From: Owenia fusiformis | Lineage: Eukaryota > Annelida > Polychaeta > Sabellida > Oweniidae | Direction of reading: 5' to 3' | DNA: 64,000 bases | Assembly: GCA_903813345.2 (NCBI GenBank) | Contig: CAIIXF020000011.1 | Coordinates: 1,140,571-1,204,570 of the forward strand | Shown: one piece after another, positions 48,700 through 60,717 of the stretch | Layout: every line of letters begins with the position of its first letter | How positions within the stretch are numbered: the stretch's first letter is position 1 | Notes under the pieces: generated by a model | Database searches by the model: none | The model's input: the letters and a program-made list of their open reading frames with translations, nothing else | Told to the model about the DNA's origin: nothing | Position numbers and translations under genes: made by a program

Positions 48700-48900
48700 A
48701 ATTGGCCCCCACGTGATAAGTAACGTCATATACAAAATATAGCTTTGGTTTATTGGTACCTTAGTAATCACAACGTCACGGCAACCATAGGATTGTAGTG
48801 TAAACCAAAACAAAACATTTTGGCATTATGACGTTATGGGCCACGTGGGGACCAGTGAGAGATCACGTGGGGGCCAATAACGTCACAACCAATTCGAATA
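48700..48900. promoter_or_regulatory. CACGTG and ACGTCA motif cluster in an inverted repeat
   Basis: Three E-boxes CACGTG (48711, 48842, 48869 approximately) and four TAACGTCA/TGACGTTA-type half CREs lie in 200 bp. ATTGGCCCCCACGTGAT is exactly inverted as ATCACGTGGGGGCCAAT. It may be a regulatory region or a MITE that carries binding sites; no gene start is identified next to it. Confidence 0.45.
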
Positions 48901-49739
48901 CTGCTTATTAAGCAGCTATAACGATCGTTAGAGTGAAATAGTTTTCGCACTACTGATGAGAAAACATGTCCAAATACATTTATCAAAAAATTATATTGAT
49001 TCCTTTAGGTTAAAAATACCATTTCATATCTGCTTTAAATGTTTTCATTTCTCAAAAGGATTCTCAGCATTATTAATAATACAAAACAGCGAACGTGGAT
49101 AGGGAATGGAAAGTTATTAAAGAGAGATTTAGATCTAGCGAGCAGCATAACAAAAATTGTTTCTATCTTAGAATTTTTCAGGCTTATGTCATTCCTATTC
49201 ATGTCTATTTTCTGAAAATTCCCATTGTGTACACCTTCATTTTCAGGAAAACTAAGGATTTTTACAAAAACGTAATTTATTATGGTTACCATTCTTATAG
49301 TTTGGGAGAATGAAAAAAATTCATCCATTTTTGTTCTTTGGATCCATTATTACTTCATCAATTTATAACATATCGTGAATCTTTTGGGATATATTTTATT
49401 TGAGATCGTGAGGAATAGGTTGGTATGTCAATGTGTTCATGTTACTTAGAAATTTGTCAGCCCCATTTATCTGATTCTGCTTTTAAGTACAGATTATTAT
49501 TTTTTTTCATTTCAAAGAAAGAACAAAATATGTGTTTTGAGCACTGTATGTATTCTTTGTTGCAAGGCATTGGAATTTAAAAAAGGTTTAATTTTAGAGT
49601 TTACGGAGCACAATGGATATCTTGAATACCAATTGAGAGTATTCGACTAGACATAAATACTTTTATATGTGCGCAATGATTAAATAAATATCACATTCAT
49701 CGATGACGTGTCGCCAGTGACATACAATTAAATATACCC

Positions 49740-50010
49740 TGCGTGCAGAGTCTAGTTAAACTACACTCTGCCTAGTAGAGACCATATTACAGTTTAGTAG
49801 CCCCGCCCCCAGGACGGGTACCGGTGACAGTTTGGGTAGTAAATCACTTCTGACCTACGTGCTGACCTTCTTCCACCAATCAGCGAGCTTGAAGAAACAT
49901 ACGCCAAATGCGTTCTAATTAAATATGCGTATGTCATTGGTCAATACCGGGCTCAACGATGACGTCAGAAGGAATGCCCATATATAGAACGTCGGCCAAA
50001 TTTGGCCGAC
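49740..50010 (+). promoter_or_regulatory. Strong pol II-type promoter architecture, + strand
   Basis: In order: GC box CCCCGCCCC (49801-49809), CCAAT (49876-49880), inverted CCAAT ATTGG (49936-49940), perfect CRE TGACGTCA (49960-49967) and TATATAG (49981-49987). A perfect 22-bp palindrome at 49990-50011 (half-site CGTCGGCCAAA) covers the expected start site about 25-30 bp past TATA. A donor-like GGTGAGT follows at 50029-50035, and another GGGTAAAT at 50107. The transcript is unknown; no coding exon is recognisable downstream on this strand in the window. Confidence 0.6.
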
Positions 50011-50424
50011 GAACACTGGTTGGCGCGGTGAGTTCACAGGTTTGTTTTAGTTTGAAAGAGTGAAGACGAAGCTCTCTTTTAAGAAGTGAAGTCAAACGAA
50101 TGCAAAGGGTAAATTAAATACAACACAGTATAAAAACACTATTGTCGGTTCCCACGTTCAATCACTACTTGATGAAACAAGATGCTATTCAGTAACTTAC
50201 TGTATGTTTATAAGGTCATTTTTAAGACCTCGTCTATTATAACATGAAATACCAAATAAAAATCGTTCGATTTTGAATCTTTTCAAATCATCACCTTACC
50301 TCAGTATTGAAGTGTTGGAATCGCATGTTTCAGAATTTTACATATTGAACTCTGAAATCTCAATGTGTTAGGAATGAGGATTTCTCCCTAAAATATCTCG
50401 TTTTAAAAATTTAAAACTCCATGA

Positions 50425-50560
50425 GCTTGGCAACCTTAGTTCCTCCATTGAACTACGTGTTAACGCCTCTTTACTTTTGATTCTTTTTACTTAACCTTCG
50501 ATGAAAATACGTATACTATTGATAGAAACGTTATTAGACTATATTTTCAATACCTCCAAA
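50425..50560. mobile_element. Fragment of the CACTCCCCTCC MITE family
   Basis: CTTGGCAACCTTAGTTCCTC, ATTGAACTACGTGTTAACGCC and CAATACCTCCAAA match the left arm of the element at 39953-40828; the rest is missing. Confidence 0.7.
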
Positions 50561-51528
50561 TAATGAAAATGGGTGAGCCTAAAAACTGACTTATTTTTTC
50601 CTTTATAATTTGTATTTATCCAAGACTAGTAAAACTTATATTTCATCTCTGTAGTAGCAACATGTGCTGTAGAAATTAGAACAATAGCGTACTTTACCCT
50701 TTATGTAATGAAACAACAAACAATTATGAAACAATTGAAATGTAAAATTTTCAACAAGTCTCCCCATCTTAACTGACACTATTTCAAATTATCGCATTTA
50801 TGAACATTAAGGTAGATTTTGATAAATGGTACGTTGTGTATTTACATAAATATGGTAAATAGATTGAAGCGTTCGGACGATGAGATAATTTCACCCCGAA
50901 TGCGCAACACATTAGCTATATCAAACTGAATATGAATAATAAGGGCCCAACAGACGGCACCCCCTGATAACAAGTAACTCCTTCATTATGTATCTATTAC
51001 CCTATAACTAAAGATACTCGTGCGCGATTGGTTCGCTAATGTACGATTTCCTTCACTTTTAATGAAAATAAAATCTGTTTACAAAAAAGTAAAACAAACT
51101 GTATGTACTCACACCTAACTTGCACATCCTCATTTTTCTTATCCGTGTTTTTGGCTAATATATGATTTCAAATAAATATTCTAGAGAAATAAAAGAGTAC
51201 TCCGAACTCAGATTGAAATGCTTATTATGGTTCGTATCTCACCATTATCGATCGGGTTAATAACACGGTGTCCAACCCAAACGCTCCTACATGCACAACG
51301 GAGCGTTTAGTTCACGCGGAAACGCTGCGGAGCGAAATTAAATGGCGGCTAATGAAGATCCCACTGTTACCGTATTGTTTCACTAATTTGTCTTACATAT
51401 CATACGTTATGGTGACGTTATGGTTCTAGAGTAATCGCTTATTTTCCTCGGAACGCTCTGTCGATTTTGGACACAATTTTGGTAAGAAACGCTCTTACCA
51501 TTTGTTTTGATATTATATTCAGATTATT
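50561..51528. other. No firm gene; GC-richer patch at 51280-51480
   Basis: ACGCTC/GAGCGT recurs five times between 51277 and 51500, including the hairpin ACGCTCC...GGAGCGT. An ATG at 51342 (AAATGGCGG, good context) would read MAANEDPTVT before a possible donor GTATTG at 51372 or a stop 14 codons in. It may be a first exon, but no partner exon was found. Confidence 0.3.
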
Positions 51529-52962
51529 ACACACCTAACCATCGACAACGTACAGTGACAAGATATACCGCCGTACACTTTAGGTGTACGGTGTCAGTAT
51601 TAACTATCTTGAAGCGAAAACTATGATGCAGGTTTGATTGTGGTTTTCAAAAATTAATTTGAGGAGTACATCAAGGATTTCATGTTTGATTTCGTGTGTA
51701 TTCGATTTGGAAGACATTTACTTTTCTAATTGCATTAAAAGATTTTCGAGCAGTGCTTGATTTTTTTCGTTGTTAATCTACCGATGCAATTGGTCGGTTG
51801 GAATTCTTTTTCTACACATTTCCTTTGATCATTTTCTCCCATGTCGTCTAAGAGTGCCAAATATTTTTATGAGAATATATTTCTCTAAACTACACAATTT
51901 AAGACGGTTGAAGGATTTACAAATATTCATGTATTTGGTATAATTTCAGAAATCAAAAATGTACGCTGACATCCTCAATGTACGTTGTCCCTGTAATTGA
52001 AATGTAAACAATGCGATGATTTAATTTCAAAACGCATTAATGGTTTATGAGTAACATGTTCATTCATCGAACATGTTCATATATCCCTGGTACAGTGCAG
52101 ATAAACAGGTAGTAGTGAATTTTTACCTCTTGTTGAATGCTATTTTATTTTATGAAAGTGTTGATGTGGTGATTAATATTTGACCATGGAGTGTTATCTT
52201 CCAACCTCTTTGACCATTCGGCGTCGATATGTTACGTTATGTTGCACTTTTATGAATTTTAATAATCTTAAGGAGTTCATGGAGAGATATATACTAGCTA
52301 ATCGAACATGACTTTCGAAATCCCGTTTATGCTATATCTAGAAAGTGTAAATGTTCAATATAGTTCAATCAAGTTGAATTAGTAATTTTGGATCGTTCTG
52401 TTTCAGTTTTAAATGAATCTGATCTTATGCCCCCTGTGTAAAGAAAAATACGTTGTCTACAAAAGAGTTAACTGTGAATTCAGATATGTTACTTCAATGG
52501 GATAACGTACATCGAGATGACAACGTACACTTATGATTTTTTTATTTTTTTTATTATAGCAAAAACGTGAATATTTGGTAAATCTTCAACCGACCTTAAT
52601 CATGTAACTTTGGGAAACATATTCTCATAAAAATAATCTACACTCTTAGGCGACAGGGGGAAAAAATGACCAAAGGAAACAACATTTTCCAACCAATCAT
52701 TGTTGGTGGGCAGATTTACTACGAAAAAACTCTAGCACTGCCCGAAAATCTCTTCACGGAATTAGAAAGGTAAATGTCTTCCAAATCGAATACACACGAA
52801 ATTAAACATGAAATACCTTAAGTATTCCTCAGATTAATTTTTAAAACCTACACCAAACCCGCATCATCGTTTGCTTCATATCAGTTAGAATAGTGACATC
52901 GTACATCTGAAGTGTACGACGGTATATTTTGGCACTGTATGTTGTCGATGGTTAGGCGTGTT
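51529..52962. mobile_element. 1.4-kb foldback element, nearly all palindrome
   Basis: ACACACCTAACCATCGACAA at the left is answered by TTGTCGATGGTTAGGCGTGT at the right. Inverted similarity continues inward: GTGTATTCGATTTGGAAGAC (51698) with CTTCCAAATCGAATACACAC (52770), TATTTTTATGAGAATATA (51864) with ATATTCTCATAAAAATAA (52620) and AATGTACGTTGTC (51979) with GACAACGTACA (52519). Centre near 52245. No open frame. Confidence 0.75.
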
Positions 52963-52964
52963 GT

Positions 52965-53515
52965 TTTTTTCTTTTGCATAGTTCCAAAGATATTGGCATT
53001 TGAATTTTGGAAAATTCCCATTGGCTGCCATTATAAACCGCTATCAATATGTCTTTATTAAAGTGTCATTTTCTCAAAAAGTCTACTATGAAATTGTCTA
53101 ATATTGTAGATTTCTATAGTTGATATATTGACTTAAAAGAAATCAAACAGGCACATATCTAAAAAGTATTATTATTCAATATATTTAGCCATGAGGTTGT
53201 ATAAGAAACCTAGATTGAGCTCCATGTTAATTTATAAATCTTCAGTAATAAAGCCAATATTCCTAGCATCTTACAATAACATGATTATCTTCAAAATAAG
53301 AAGGGTTGTTTTTTCTTTTGCCTAGTTCCAAAGATATTGGCGTTTGAATTTTGAAAATGCCATTGGCTGCCATTATAAACCGCTTTCAAGATGGCTTTAT
53401 TAAAGTGTCCTTTTCTCAAAAAGTCTACTATGAAATTTTCTAATATTATAGATTTCTATAGTTAATATATTGACTTTAAAGAAATCAAACAGGCACATTT
53501 CTAAAAAGTTCTTAT
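52965..53515. repeat. Direct duplication of ~205 bp
   Basis: TTTTCTTTTGCATAGTTCCA to AACAGGCACATATCTAAAAAG (about 52968-53168) recurs at about 53311-53508 with some 93% identity by eye. The 140 bp between them are unrelated. Confidence 0.8.
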
Positions 53516-53699
53516 TTACCCAAAAATGTGTATTTAAGATCTAGCATGGGCTTTCAATAATATCTATTGAATAAATACTGTGAGTCAATATTGTCAATCA
53601 ACCAACTATCCGAGTGCTTGGTTATAGGGGTATATTATGTGTTGCATATAAACACTGTGGCTTTTAGACATGGCAATGAGTGATATATTAGCCAAACAT

Positions 53700-56350
53700 A
53701 TTGAAACGTTTTTAGCTTGCTCGATAGATCTGATTCTCTCTTTACTCCATATGAAAGCCATATATAATTCCTAGAATATCTAACCAATCATCTTGTTATT
53801 GACAGGTAGTTATCTACTCACCATGTTCTTCCACTATGACAAAGTTCATAAATGTGGGACAAATGGTTGCAATGGTAACAGAAATCATTTGTTAAAAAGT
53901 ACACATTAGAGCATACTATGAAAGCCATTTGTAATTCCTTAAATATCAAAACAATCATTATGATATTTACAGACAATCTACTACTTATCATGTCCTACCA
54001 TGATGACAAGTTTCATCAATGTGGGTCAAATGTGGGCAGAAATCTATTTGTTAAAAAAGTACACATTTCGTAAAATTTTAAGACACACCCTAAGACATTG
54101 AAAATCTTTAATTCCTGGAATATCTTATGTTATTGGCAGGTAACAGAAATCATTTGTTAAAAAGTACACATTAGGGCGTACTATAAAAGCCATTTGTAAT
54201 TCCTTAAATATCAAAACAATCATTATGATATTTACAGACAATCTACTACTTATCATGTCCTACCATGATGACAAGTTTCATCAATGTGGGTCAAATGTGG
54301 GCAGAAATCTATTTGTTAAAAAAGTACACATTTCGTAAAATTTTAAGACACATCCTTAGACATTGAAAATCGTCATCAAATTGGGAGGAATTAGCATGAA
54401 AACATTTAAAAAAAACTATTTTGAGTATATCTGATAATATTTAATCAATGGATATTTCATCTGGGCCATTTGATGTATTGTATTTGCTTTAAAACTATGC
54501 AGAATGCGGCTGTCACATTATGCGTAGGGACATAGTAAATTATGAGCTGATCTCACTCAGTCATATTTTATATCATTTGCATCAAACTCCTCATTTATAG
54601 ATCTTTCAATGTCTACTTCTGTCAAAGCATCCGTTGCAATCTGTATGTGACTATATGTCTATGAGATCATCAGGTGGAATGGGTTGGTCTGGCCAATTTG
54701 GCTCTATTTTGCCATCAACAAGTTGCCACGTCACTTGTAATAAACAAACTAAGAGATATATACAACTATTACACCCAATTAAAAATACTGGAAATGCTTC
54801 TTTATGAATTCTAAAAACAATGAACAGTTGAAAAAACAGCAGACATAAAAAATTGAGAACAACATAATGTATTACTCTGAGTGTAAAACATGTCCGTTGA
54901 TGACCAGTGATGGTAATAAAGCGTCCAATGTTGTGATTGATGAGATGTGATAAGTTTTATGAAATGTTTCCATGCTTATTTCTCCCAAAATGATGAACAT
55001 ATTATGTGCTTAATGTCAAAGGTTGCATGAGTCATAGATTTTTACGAAAATGTGTACTCTTTTAACAAATGATTTCTAATACCATAGCAACCAAATTACC
55101 AATATTGAAGGCACTTGTTATACTGATAGGACATGTAAACGGATGATTACCCATAAATATCAAGATGATTGATTGAATATTCTAGGAATTATACATGGCT
55201 TTCATAGTACCCCTTAATGTGCAATTAACCAGCATTGATGGCACTTGTCATACTGGTAGGACATGATAAGCGGATGATTACCTGTAAATATCAAGATGAT
55301 TCATTAAATATTCTGGGAATTATACATAGTACCCCCTTGATGTGCAATATTTAAGAAATGATTTATGTTACCATAGCAACCAAATTACCAACATTGAAGG
55401 CACTTGTTATACTGGTAGGACATGTAAACGGATGATTACCCATAAATATCAAGATGATTGATTGAATATTCTAGGAATTATACATGGCTTTCATAGTACC
55501 CCTTAATGTGCAATTAACCAACATTGATGGCACTTGTCATACTGGTAAGACATGATAAGCAGATGATTACCCATAAATATCACGATAATTAATTGAATAT
55601 TCTAGGAATTATACATAGTATCTCCTTAATGTGTATTTTTTAATAAATTGTTTCTGTTACCATAGCTACCAAGTGTTTAACATTAATGAAACTTGTCATA
55701 GTGGTAGTGCATTATAAGTAGATGATTACCTGTAAATATCAAGATGAATGGCTGTTATATTCTAGGAATTATAGATGACTTCCATTGTACCCCCCTTAAA
55801 ATCATACCAATGGGGTATAAATCTGTTTACCATAGTAACCAGTTATCCAACACTGATGAAATTTGCCATGATAGTCAAACATAATTATGTGAATAATATC
55901 TGTAAATTTCAGGACAAATGGTTACTTATTTTCTTCAAAAGGTTGAACATAAATAAAGAATTCTTTGGAAAAGTGCCACGTCCCCTTTCTAAATTTACTT
56001 GCATTGCCATATAATCATCAGCAATAGATTCCACTGTGTGGATAAGATAAAACAGCAGTTGATCTAATATTATCAAATATACTTTGAATATGTTTTCTAA
56101 AATGGTTTCATGATGATTCCTTCCAATTTCATGAAAACAATGTGTGTTTTGTCTCATGGGGTATCTTACATTTTGACGAAAATGTGTACTTTTTAACATA
56201 TGATCTCCATTTCCATAGCAACCAGTTGATCAACTTTAATGAAACTTGTCATAATGGTAGGACGTGATAAGTATATGATTACCTGGAAAAATCAAGATGA
56301 TTGGCTCCATATTCTAGGAATGATATATGGCTTTCCAAGTACCCCCTTAA
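53700..56350. repeat. Array of ~145-bp units in both orientations
   Basis: Units in one orientation (53740-54360) carry CATTTGTTAAAAAGTACACATT and GAAAGCCAT(A/T)T(A/G)TAATTCCT; a 265-bp block at 53876-54085 is repeated at 54141-54355. From about 55030 to 56345 six or more units run the other way with TGGCACTTGTCATACTGGTA, AAATATCAAGATGATT and ATTCTAGGAATTATACATGG. Together they make a large imperfect inverted repeat with a centre near 54700. No coding signal. Confidence 0.7.
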
Positions 56351-56811
56351 AATTACACCAGGGGGGTATAAATCTGAATATTTCCAAAACGCCGAAAAAC
56401 TAGACACCAATGATTTCAGAATTAATGTATAATAATGAACCACAAATAACCTACATGAAGATAAATTTGCTACTTTTCAAAACCACTTTTACATCACGCC
56501 CATCCAGTATTAGGCTCGTTAAAAGTATGTCATATTGCTATTTATATACCATTTGTGTTCTATAGCTTCTTAAGCATCAAATATCAAATCACAAATAGTC
56601 CAGGGAAAAATGATTGTGAATAATGGCAAAATGTTCATTCTTAATTTAATGAAATTCACTTTTGGATACTAGTACTTTTGAAAGTAGATTATTTGTTTGA
56701 TTGAGAAAATTGGAATATTGTTTTTTTTATCAAATTAATATGGATTTTTTAAAGAATTTTGTAATAAGTGTTAGTAACAATAGCAATCAATAATTTGTAA
56801 ATTATGTGCAG

Positions 56812-57245
56812 GATATGTAATCCGGGATATGCACACATTGTGCCAATCCTGTATGTATCCTGGAGTCAGGATTCATACAGGATTGGCACACTGCGAGCGT
56901 ATCCTGTATGAATCCAGGAGGCAGGATTTATACTGCATTCCTACATTTGCAAATCCTGTATAAATCTGACACAGGATATGTACAGATTATGTACATTGTG
57001 TGCCAATCCTGTATGTATCCAGACATCAGGATTCATACAGGATTGGCACACTGCGAGCGTATCCTGTATGAATCCAGATGCAGGATTCATACTTGATTCC
57101 TACTCGCGCCAATCCTGTATAAATCCTGACACAGGATATGTACAGGATATGTACATTCGATGCCAATCCGGTATGTATCCAGGCGTCAGGATTCATACAG
57201 GTTTGGCACACTGGGTGCATATCCTGTATGTATCCTGACGTCAGG
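56812..57245. repeat. Three copies of a ~150-bp palindromic repeat
   Basis: Each unit has TGCCAATCCTGTATGTATCC, AGGATTCATACAGGATTGGC and ATCCTGTATGAATCCAG, so AATCCTGTATGAATCC and its complement GGATTCATACAGGATT alternate. Copies begin near 56852, 57003 and 57162. Confidence 0.8.
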
Positions 57246-57269
57246 ATTCGTTGTATTCGTACACATTTT

Positions 57270-57515
57270 TGCTGTGTTAATTTTACCAATCAAAAAATGA
57301 CGTAGGACAACGAATGCTGTATAATTGACAACGTTGTATGTGGGTTGAATGTGTTGTAAAATCGTGATCGAAGTGTCTTTCTATCTATCGTATAGTTAAA
57401 CTAATGTTCTATCATCGAAATCAAGGCTTTAATTTTACCGATCAAAATATGACACAGGACAACGGATGCTGTATAAATGACAACGTTAAATGTGGGTTAA
57501 ATGTGCTGTAGAAAC
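57270..57515. repeat. Direct duplication of ~90 bp
   Basis: TTAATTTTACC(A/G)ATCAAAA...GACAACG(A/G)ATGCTGTAT...GACAACGTT...TGTGGGTT(G/A)AATGTG occurs at about 57278-57361 and 57430-57512. Confidence 0.75.
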
Positions 57516-58882
57516 GGGATTACACCGGTATTCCATATGATTCATCATCACAAGAGCTTAATATAATACATGCACAGAATTAGCGACGAATAGGTCCTGT
57601 GAAATTAGAACCATTGAAGCGACGGTTACGTCAGCCATTTGTGACAACGGTATCTGACTTTACCTTTGTCAGGGTGTTCCGGAGTGATTATGGGCCCACC
57701 AACTGGCAAAATTGTAAACCGATACTGTAAACCTTGAAAGTACTGTTGACTGAGATCGTACAGTGTATATGAAGTAAATCATGCAATGTATTTGTCATGA
57801 TAGCATTCCTATTTTAGACCAAAAAAGTATAAGCAGCATATCGAACCTCCATTGTGTATCCGTCAGCGACATGTTCATACAAGATACATTCATGTGGTGA
57901 GACTGCGTGATTTATGGTAGTCAACAACTATTTATAATTAATAGAAGCTCATAGAAAATAGCTCCTCTTCAATAATCTCCAGCTTTTTTGACTAACAGAA
58001 AGGGCTCTATTTAGTGGAAATGTCATTGATAATGCGCTTTACATTGTGAGGTTGACATACATGGTCCAAGTAATTTGGTGTCAGTATACTGTCTTTGTGG
58101 CGAAGTTGAGTCTCTATATCTTTTGCAAAACATGAAAACAAATATAGTTCAAAATATGAATTTATTTAAGAAATGTTTAAGTCCAAAAATAGTATTTCAA
58201 TCAGTTACTTACAGTTATTGGTTTTCCAGAGTCCACATAACGAGGTTCTGAGATTTCAATGTCAAAAATGCCTCTTTTATTTCCTAATTTTGAAGTGGGC
58301 AGAGCCTAAATAAGAGGTCTTATCCAATAAAATATCTAGAAATCTCATTTACGAAAGTTGGCCGAAAATGTTTAATTTTGTAAAAAGTCAATAAATAATT
58401 GTGATGATTTTCTGCCCACGGAATTTAAATATTTACCGAAAGTTTGAGAATTTGGCAGATTTTGGTGAGAAAGGAATGTCTAGACAAAACCTCAGAGCCT
58501 CGTCTCATGAGCTCTGGATATATAATCTAATTATCTGATTTAGTTCATTATCTAATTTATGTCCGAAACACATATGTATACGTCAATTTTCACCCTAAAA
58601 ATTATACAATTATTCGTAAAATGTGATGTAGAATATAAAGGTATAAACATTTGCAAAGTATACAGCAGTATTGATGTTTTGGTCAGTTGTACTCCAGGTC
58701 GTTAGGTTTAATCGCTTTTTACTTTGTTTACCCGGAATTTGCAGAATTCACGATGATGCCAAAAAACTATCGAAACTTATAAACATCCTAACAAAACATT
58801 ACAAAAGTTCACATCAGTTGATTTCATATATCATTGTCTGTCACTCAAGAATAATCCGTTCATTTGATTGGTTCTAGAAATA
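57516..58882. other. No gene seen; one short inverted repeat
   Basis: ACGAGGTTCTGAGATTT (58238-58254) pairs with AACCTCAGAGCCTCGT (58489-58504), suggesting a ~270-bp MITE. Otherwise AT-rich sequence without features I can name. Confidence 0.4.
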
Positions 58883-59789
58883 TACTCCTCAAAAAAAGTT
58901 AAGGACCAGTGGTTTTCCTCATAGGTTTACATGTTAACCCCCATATTTGTTTGAACGACTATATTCTAAGCGTGGAACAAAAGAAATCCCAATAAAGAAA
59001 ATAAATCTGTATCTTGATTCTATTCCCTATAAAGTCCGCAACATTTCAATGTTATATCTCCATTACATTGGGTCAAAATTTGATGTAAAAATTGATGAAT
59101 TTCATGACATTAAACAAAAATGGCAGACCCCATGTTAAACAAATGGGGCATGGTTGGGTTACCATAAGTCATATGAGGAACGATCCATCCATCCGATTGC
59201 TTTCAAAATTGAAATTGTAAGAGATAATTAAATTTGCTAAATTGTCCACTCAACAAAAATATGTTTTAATCGTCCAGGCTTTACAAAAGTTAATGGTTTC
59301 AAATTCAATATTTTTTTAATGATCCTCTTATTGAAATAACACAGGTGGTTCAGTGAGGTGGTCAAAATTACATTAACGCTCCGTATGGCTAATTTTAACA
59401 ACATAGGCGAGACATTTAGCATGTAAAATGTAAAATCATTCAATTTTCTCCTTAGAAAGTATTTTCAATAAATGTTTTACTGAATAGATATTCCCAAATC
59501 TGAGTTGCCCCCAAGCCACCATTCCCCATTTGTTTAACATGGGATCTGCCATTTTTGTTAAATTTCATGAAATTCATCAATTTTGACATCAAATTTTGAC
59601 CCAATGTAATGGAGATATAACATTGAAACGTTGCGGACTTTATAGGGAATAGAATCAAGATACAGATTTATTTACTTTATTGGGATTTCTTTTGTTCCCC
59701 GCTTAGAAAATAGTCGTTCAAACAAATATGGGGGTTAACATGTAAACCTATGAGGAAAACCACTGGTCCTTAACTTTTTTTGAGGAGTA
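58883..59789. mobile_element. Tc1-type foldback MITE
   Basis: 907 bp flanked by TA (58881-58882, 59790-59791). Ends TACTCCTCAAAAAAAGTTAA and TTAACTTTTTTTGAGGAGTA; arms match for about 250 bp (GGTTTACATGTTAACCCCCA with TGGGGGTTAACATGTAAACC). The interior (CATAAGTCATATGA, CATCCATCCGATTGCTT) is related to 39953-40828. Confidence 0.85.
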
Positions 59790-60717
59790 TATTTCATGCC
59801 TAGAAACTGCTCTAATATGATGATAAAACATAGGAAATTTAACAGTTGATATGGTGAAATATCATACTGAGTTCAAAGATCCCCAAAACAACTGTTATAA
59901 TACAAATAAAAACTAATGAAAATAACGCAATAATGATAAATATGAGTAACTGAAAAAGATCATTATGACATCAACTGATGTAAAATGAAATAAGTAGACT
60001 GACCATCGTGGTCAACTATGACATCGTCACATCTATATATATTGTATGACAATAATTACTGCATCTTTTTCCTTGTCTTGTAATTGCTGTCATCCTCCCA
60101 CGCACGCAAGTCAAGAAGCATGCCTCAATTAGCAGAAAACCATTCGATGATTAATTAAGTGATAATTTGTCAAAAATATGTAACTATTAAAAAATTCCGT
60201 CTTCACTTAATACCTTATAAATATATCACATTAACTAAGGTTACTATAGTAACACATATGTCGTTCTATTGGGAGAATAAATGTGTCACTTTTGAAAGTA
60301 ACAATCCCACTCATTTAATCATGGCATTGGAAACTATTATTTGTAAAAGAGTCATCTTCTCGGCATAATAAATCATTCAATTCGCAGCATATCGCCTAAT
60401 TTTTGCCAGGTTCGGAAACTTAAATGTCGGAAGTAGTATTTTCAAAATGTTATCCGACGGTAAGTTTCTTGTCATTAGGAAAAATAAAAGTAGACAAATG
60501 ATAAGATTTGGCCATTCGGCAAACTAACCAATTGGAATTAATACCGATAATTATACAGTATTTGTAAATGTACAAATAATGAAAACTGAACACCAAATAG
60601 GCAAAATGCAGAATTGATTTTATATAAATTATTCTATATGAGGTCCAGGATATTGGGATTATCCCGAAACCAATATAATATATCTGTACGAGGGTCGTAG
60701 GTAATTAATTATCATTA
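59790..60717. other. No gene seen
   Basis: AT-rich. A fragment of the palindromic family of 16598-16730 (GGATATTGGGATTATCCC, CCAATATAATATATCT) lies at 60645-60690, immediately before the TA-flanked element. Confidence 0.5.

Larger units (their letters stand above)
46401..49735. other. No gene seen; several small hairpin elements
   Basis: Contains a ~100-bp hairpin at 47138-47239 (AACGCCTGGTCATTACCTAGA with TCTAGGTAAGAACCAGGCGTT), the palindrome at 47395-47690 and the E-box patch at 48700-48900. The rest is AT-rich without reading frames of note. Confidence 0.5.

Noticed and set aside
49035-49328. A 97-codon minus frame and overlapping + frame
   Set aside because: AT-rich and hydrophobic by composition only; no recognisable motif or splice context.
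50029-50110. A coding exon right after the TATA promoter
   Set aside because: The stretch lacks a credible ATG with a following open frame; it is better read as an untranslated leader, so no CDS was called.
56908-57289. Frames of 60-87 codons on both strands across the 150-bp palindromic repeat
   Set aside because: The repeat reads similarly on both strands (CMNPDAGF / IRIHTGLAH), as expected for a palindrome; no start context, no splice sites, no domain.
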